Source: Aphelocoma coerulescens (Eukaryota > Chordata > Aves > Passeriformes > Corvidae). From it: 64,000 nucleotides of DNA. The notes beneath the pieces are model-generated. The model was not told where the DNA came from. It made no database searches and saw nothing but the letters and a program-made list of their open reading frames with translations. The translations under genes and the position numbers were made by a program. The stretch's first letter is position 1. Every line of letters starts with the position of its first letter. Of this stretch, positions 63,531 through 64,000 are shown piece by piece. The stretch is from the NCBI RefSeq assembly GCF_041296385.1, contig NC_091014.1, positions 66,224,578-66,288,577 of the forward strand, given 5' to 3'.

Positions 63531-64000
63531 AAGTGGCTGAATAGAAATCAATGAAAATATAATTAGAAATGTGACTATCTCTGTAGATTTAGCCTCCACA
63601 TTTCATGACCAGAGAGCAAAAACACAGACAGTAGGTCCAAAAAAATCCCACAGCTCTCCTCAATGGCTCATCCTTGATCAGGTCGCTCCTTTTGCTGTTC
63701 ATTGTTCAAAAAGTTTTTTTCCCTACTATAATGGGAGTTGTTTGGACAAAGTTGAAACTAGTAAGCTGTTTGAAACAACACATATGCACAGTTATTTGAA
63801 TTCCAAATAGTTGAACCATATGATTATGCTTGTGTTCTGTTTCAGTAACAATTTATGAATATTAGAATAAATAGAGTTTTATTTTTTAAATTAATGTCTG
63901 GATGCTCTTTGTATAGGAAATACCTCTTGCACCATTAATCATTTGACCACCTCAGGCTGAGGCAAATCTATTTAGTCTGTTCTATAACAAATGAAATTTG

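Larger units (their letters stand above)
44714..64000 (-). other. Intron sequence 5' of the EGF exon
   Basis: This is at least 19.3 kb of non-coding sequence upstream of the exon in gene orientation. The preceding EGF domain (with an NGGCVHEC-type sequence in known SCUBEs) was not found here, so the upstream exon should lie beyond the right edge. It contains three CR1 loci (53.3, 54.6-56.75 and 60.3 kb), the GGAA microsatellite at 62.2 kb and several A-rich tracts. No CpG-rich promoter is visible. Confidence 0.6.
62294..64000. other. Non-coding stretch with A-rich tracts
   Basis: Holds an 18-A run (63013-63030), a 25-bp tandem duplication (63111-63160) and an A-rich tract (63462-63530). No exon or transposon was recognised up to the right edge. 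Confidence 0.45.

Overview
This is vertebrate nuclear DNA, almost certainly from a bird. It is AT-rich, contains no long open reading frame, has one spliced exon with consensus splice sites, and carries many CR1 LINE fragments of avian type. One CR1 copy (about 55753-56624) has the 3' sequence style I associate with Neoaves, especially songbirds, rather than chicken. That placement is from memory and is moderate at best.

Only one coding feature can be supported: a 135-bp, phase 1-1 exon on the minus strand (44579-44713). It encodes a complete calcium-binding EGF-like domain that closely resembles the third EGF domain of the secreted/cell-surface glycoproteins SCUBE1-3, with SCUBE1 the best match. 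The window would then lie inside a large SCUBE gene read right to left: at least 19.3 kb of the intron 5' of the exon lies to its right, and at least 44.6 kb of sequence 3' of it lies to its left. No neighbouring EGF exon was recognised on either side.

Layout. 1-12.5 kb is plain intron-like sequence with a TA-rich patch near 5.1 kb and a hairpin pair near 2.1 kb. 12.49-14.07 kb is a cluster of three CR1 relics, one of them internally deleted. A CR1 fragment lies at 16.4-16.7 kb. 24.7-25.1 kb is a CpG-retaining block in CpG-poor surroundings and is a candidate intronic regulatory element. 29-40 kb holds a few very old MIR/CORE-SINE-like relics, a pyrimidine-rich tract and a degraded CR1 tail. 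The SCUBE exon is at 44.6 kb, with a perfect 23-bp tandem duplication beside it. A CR1 fragment lies at 53.3-53.7 kb. At 54.6-56.75 kb a minus-strand CR1 is split by a younger plus-strand CR1. A CR1 tail lies at 60.3 kb and a GGAA microsatellite of about 123 bp at 62.2 kb.

I found no rRNA, CRISPR array, bacterial-type operon or complete mobile element, and no convincing new biological system. The points most worth checking are the gene assignment, the nested CR1 and the CpG-retaining block.
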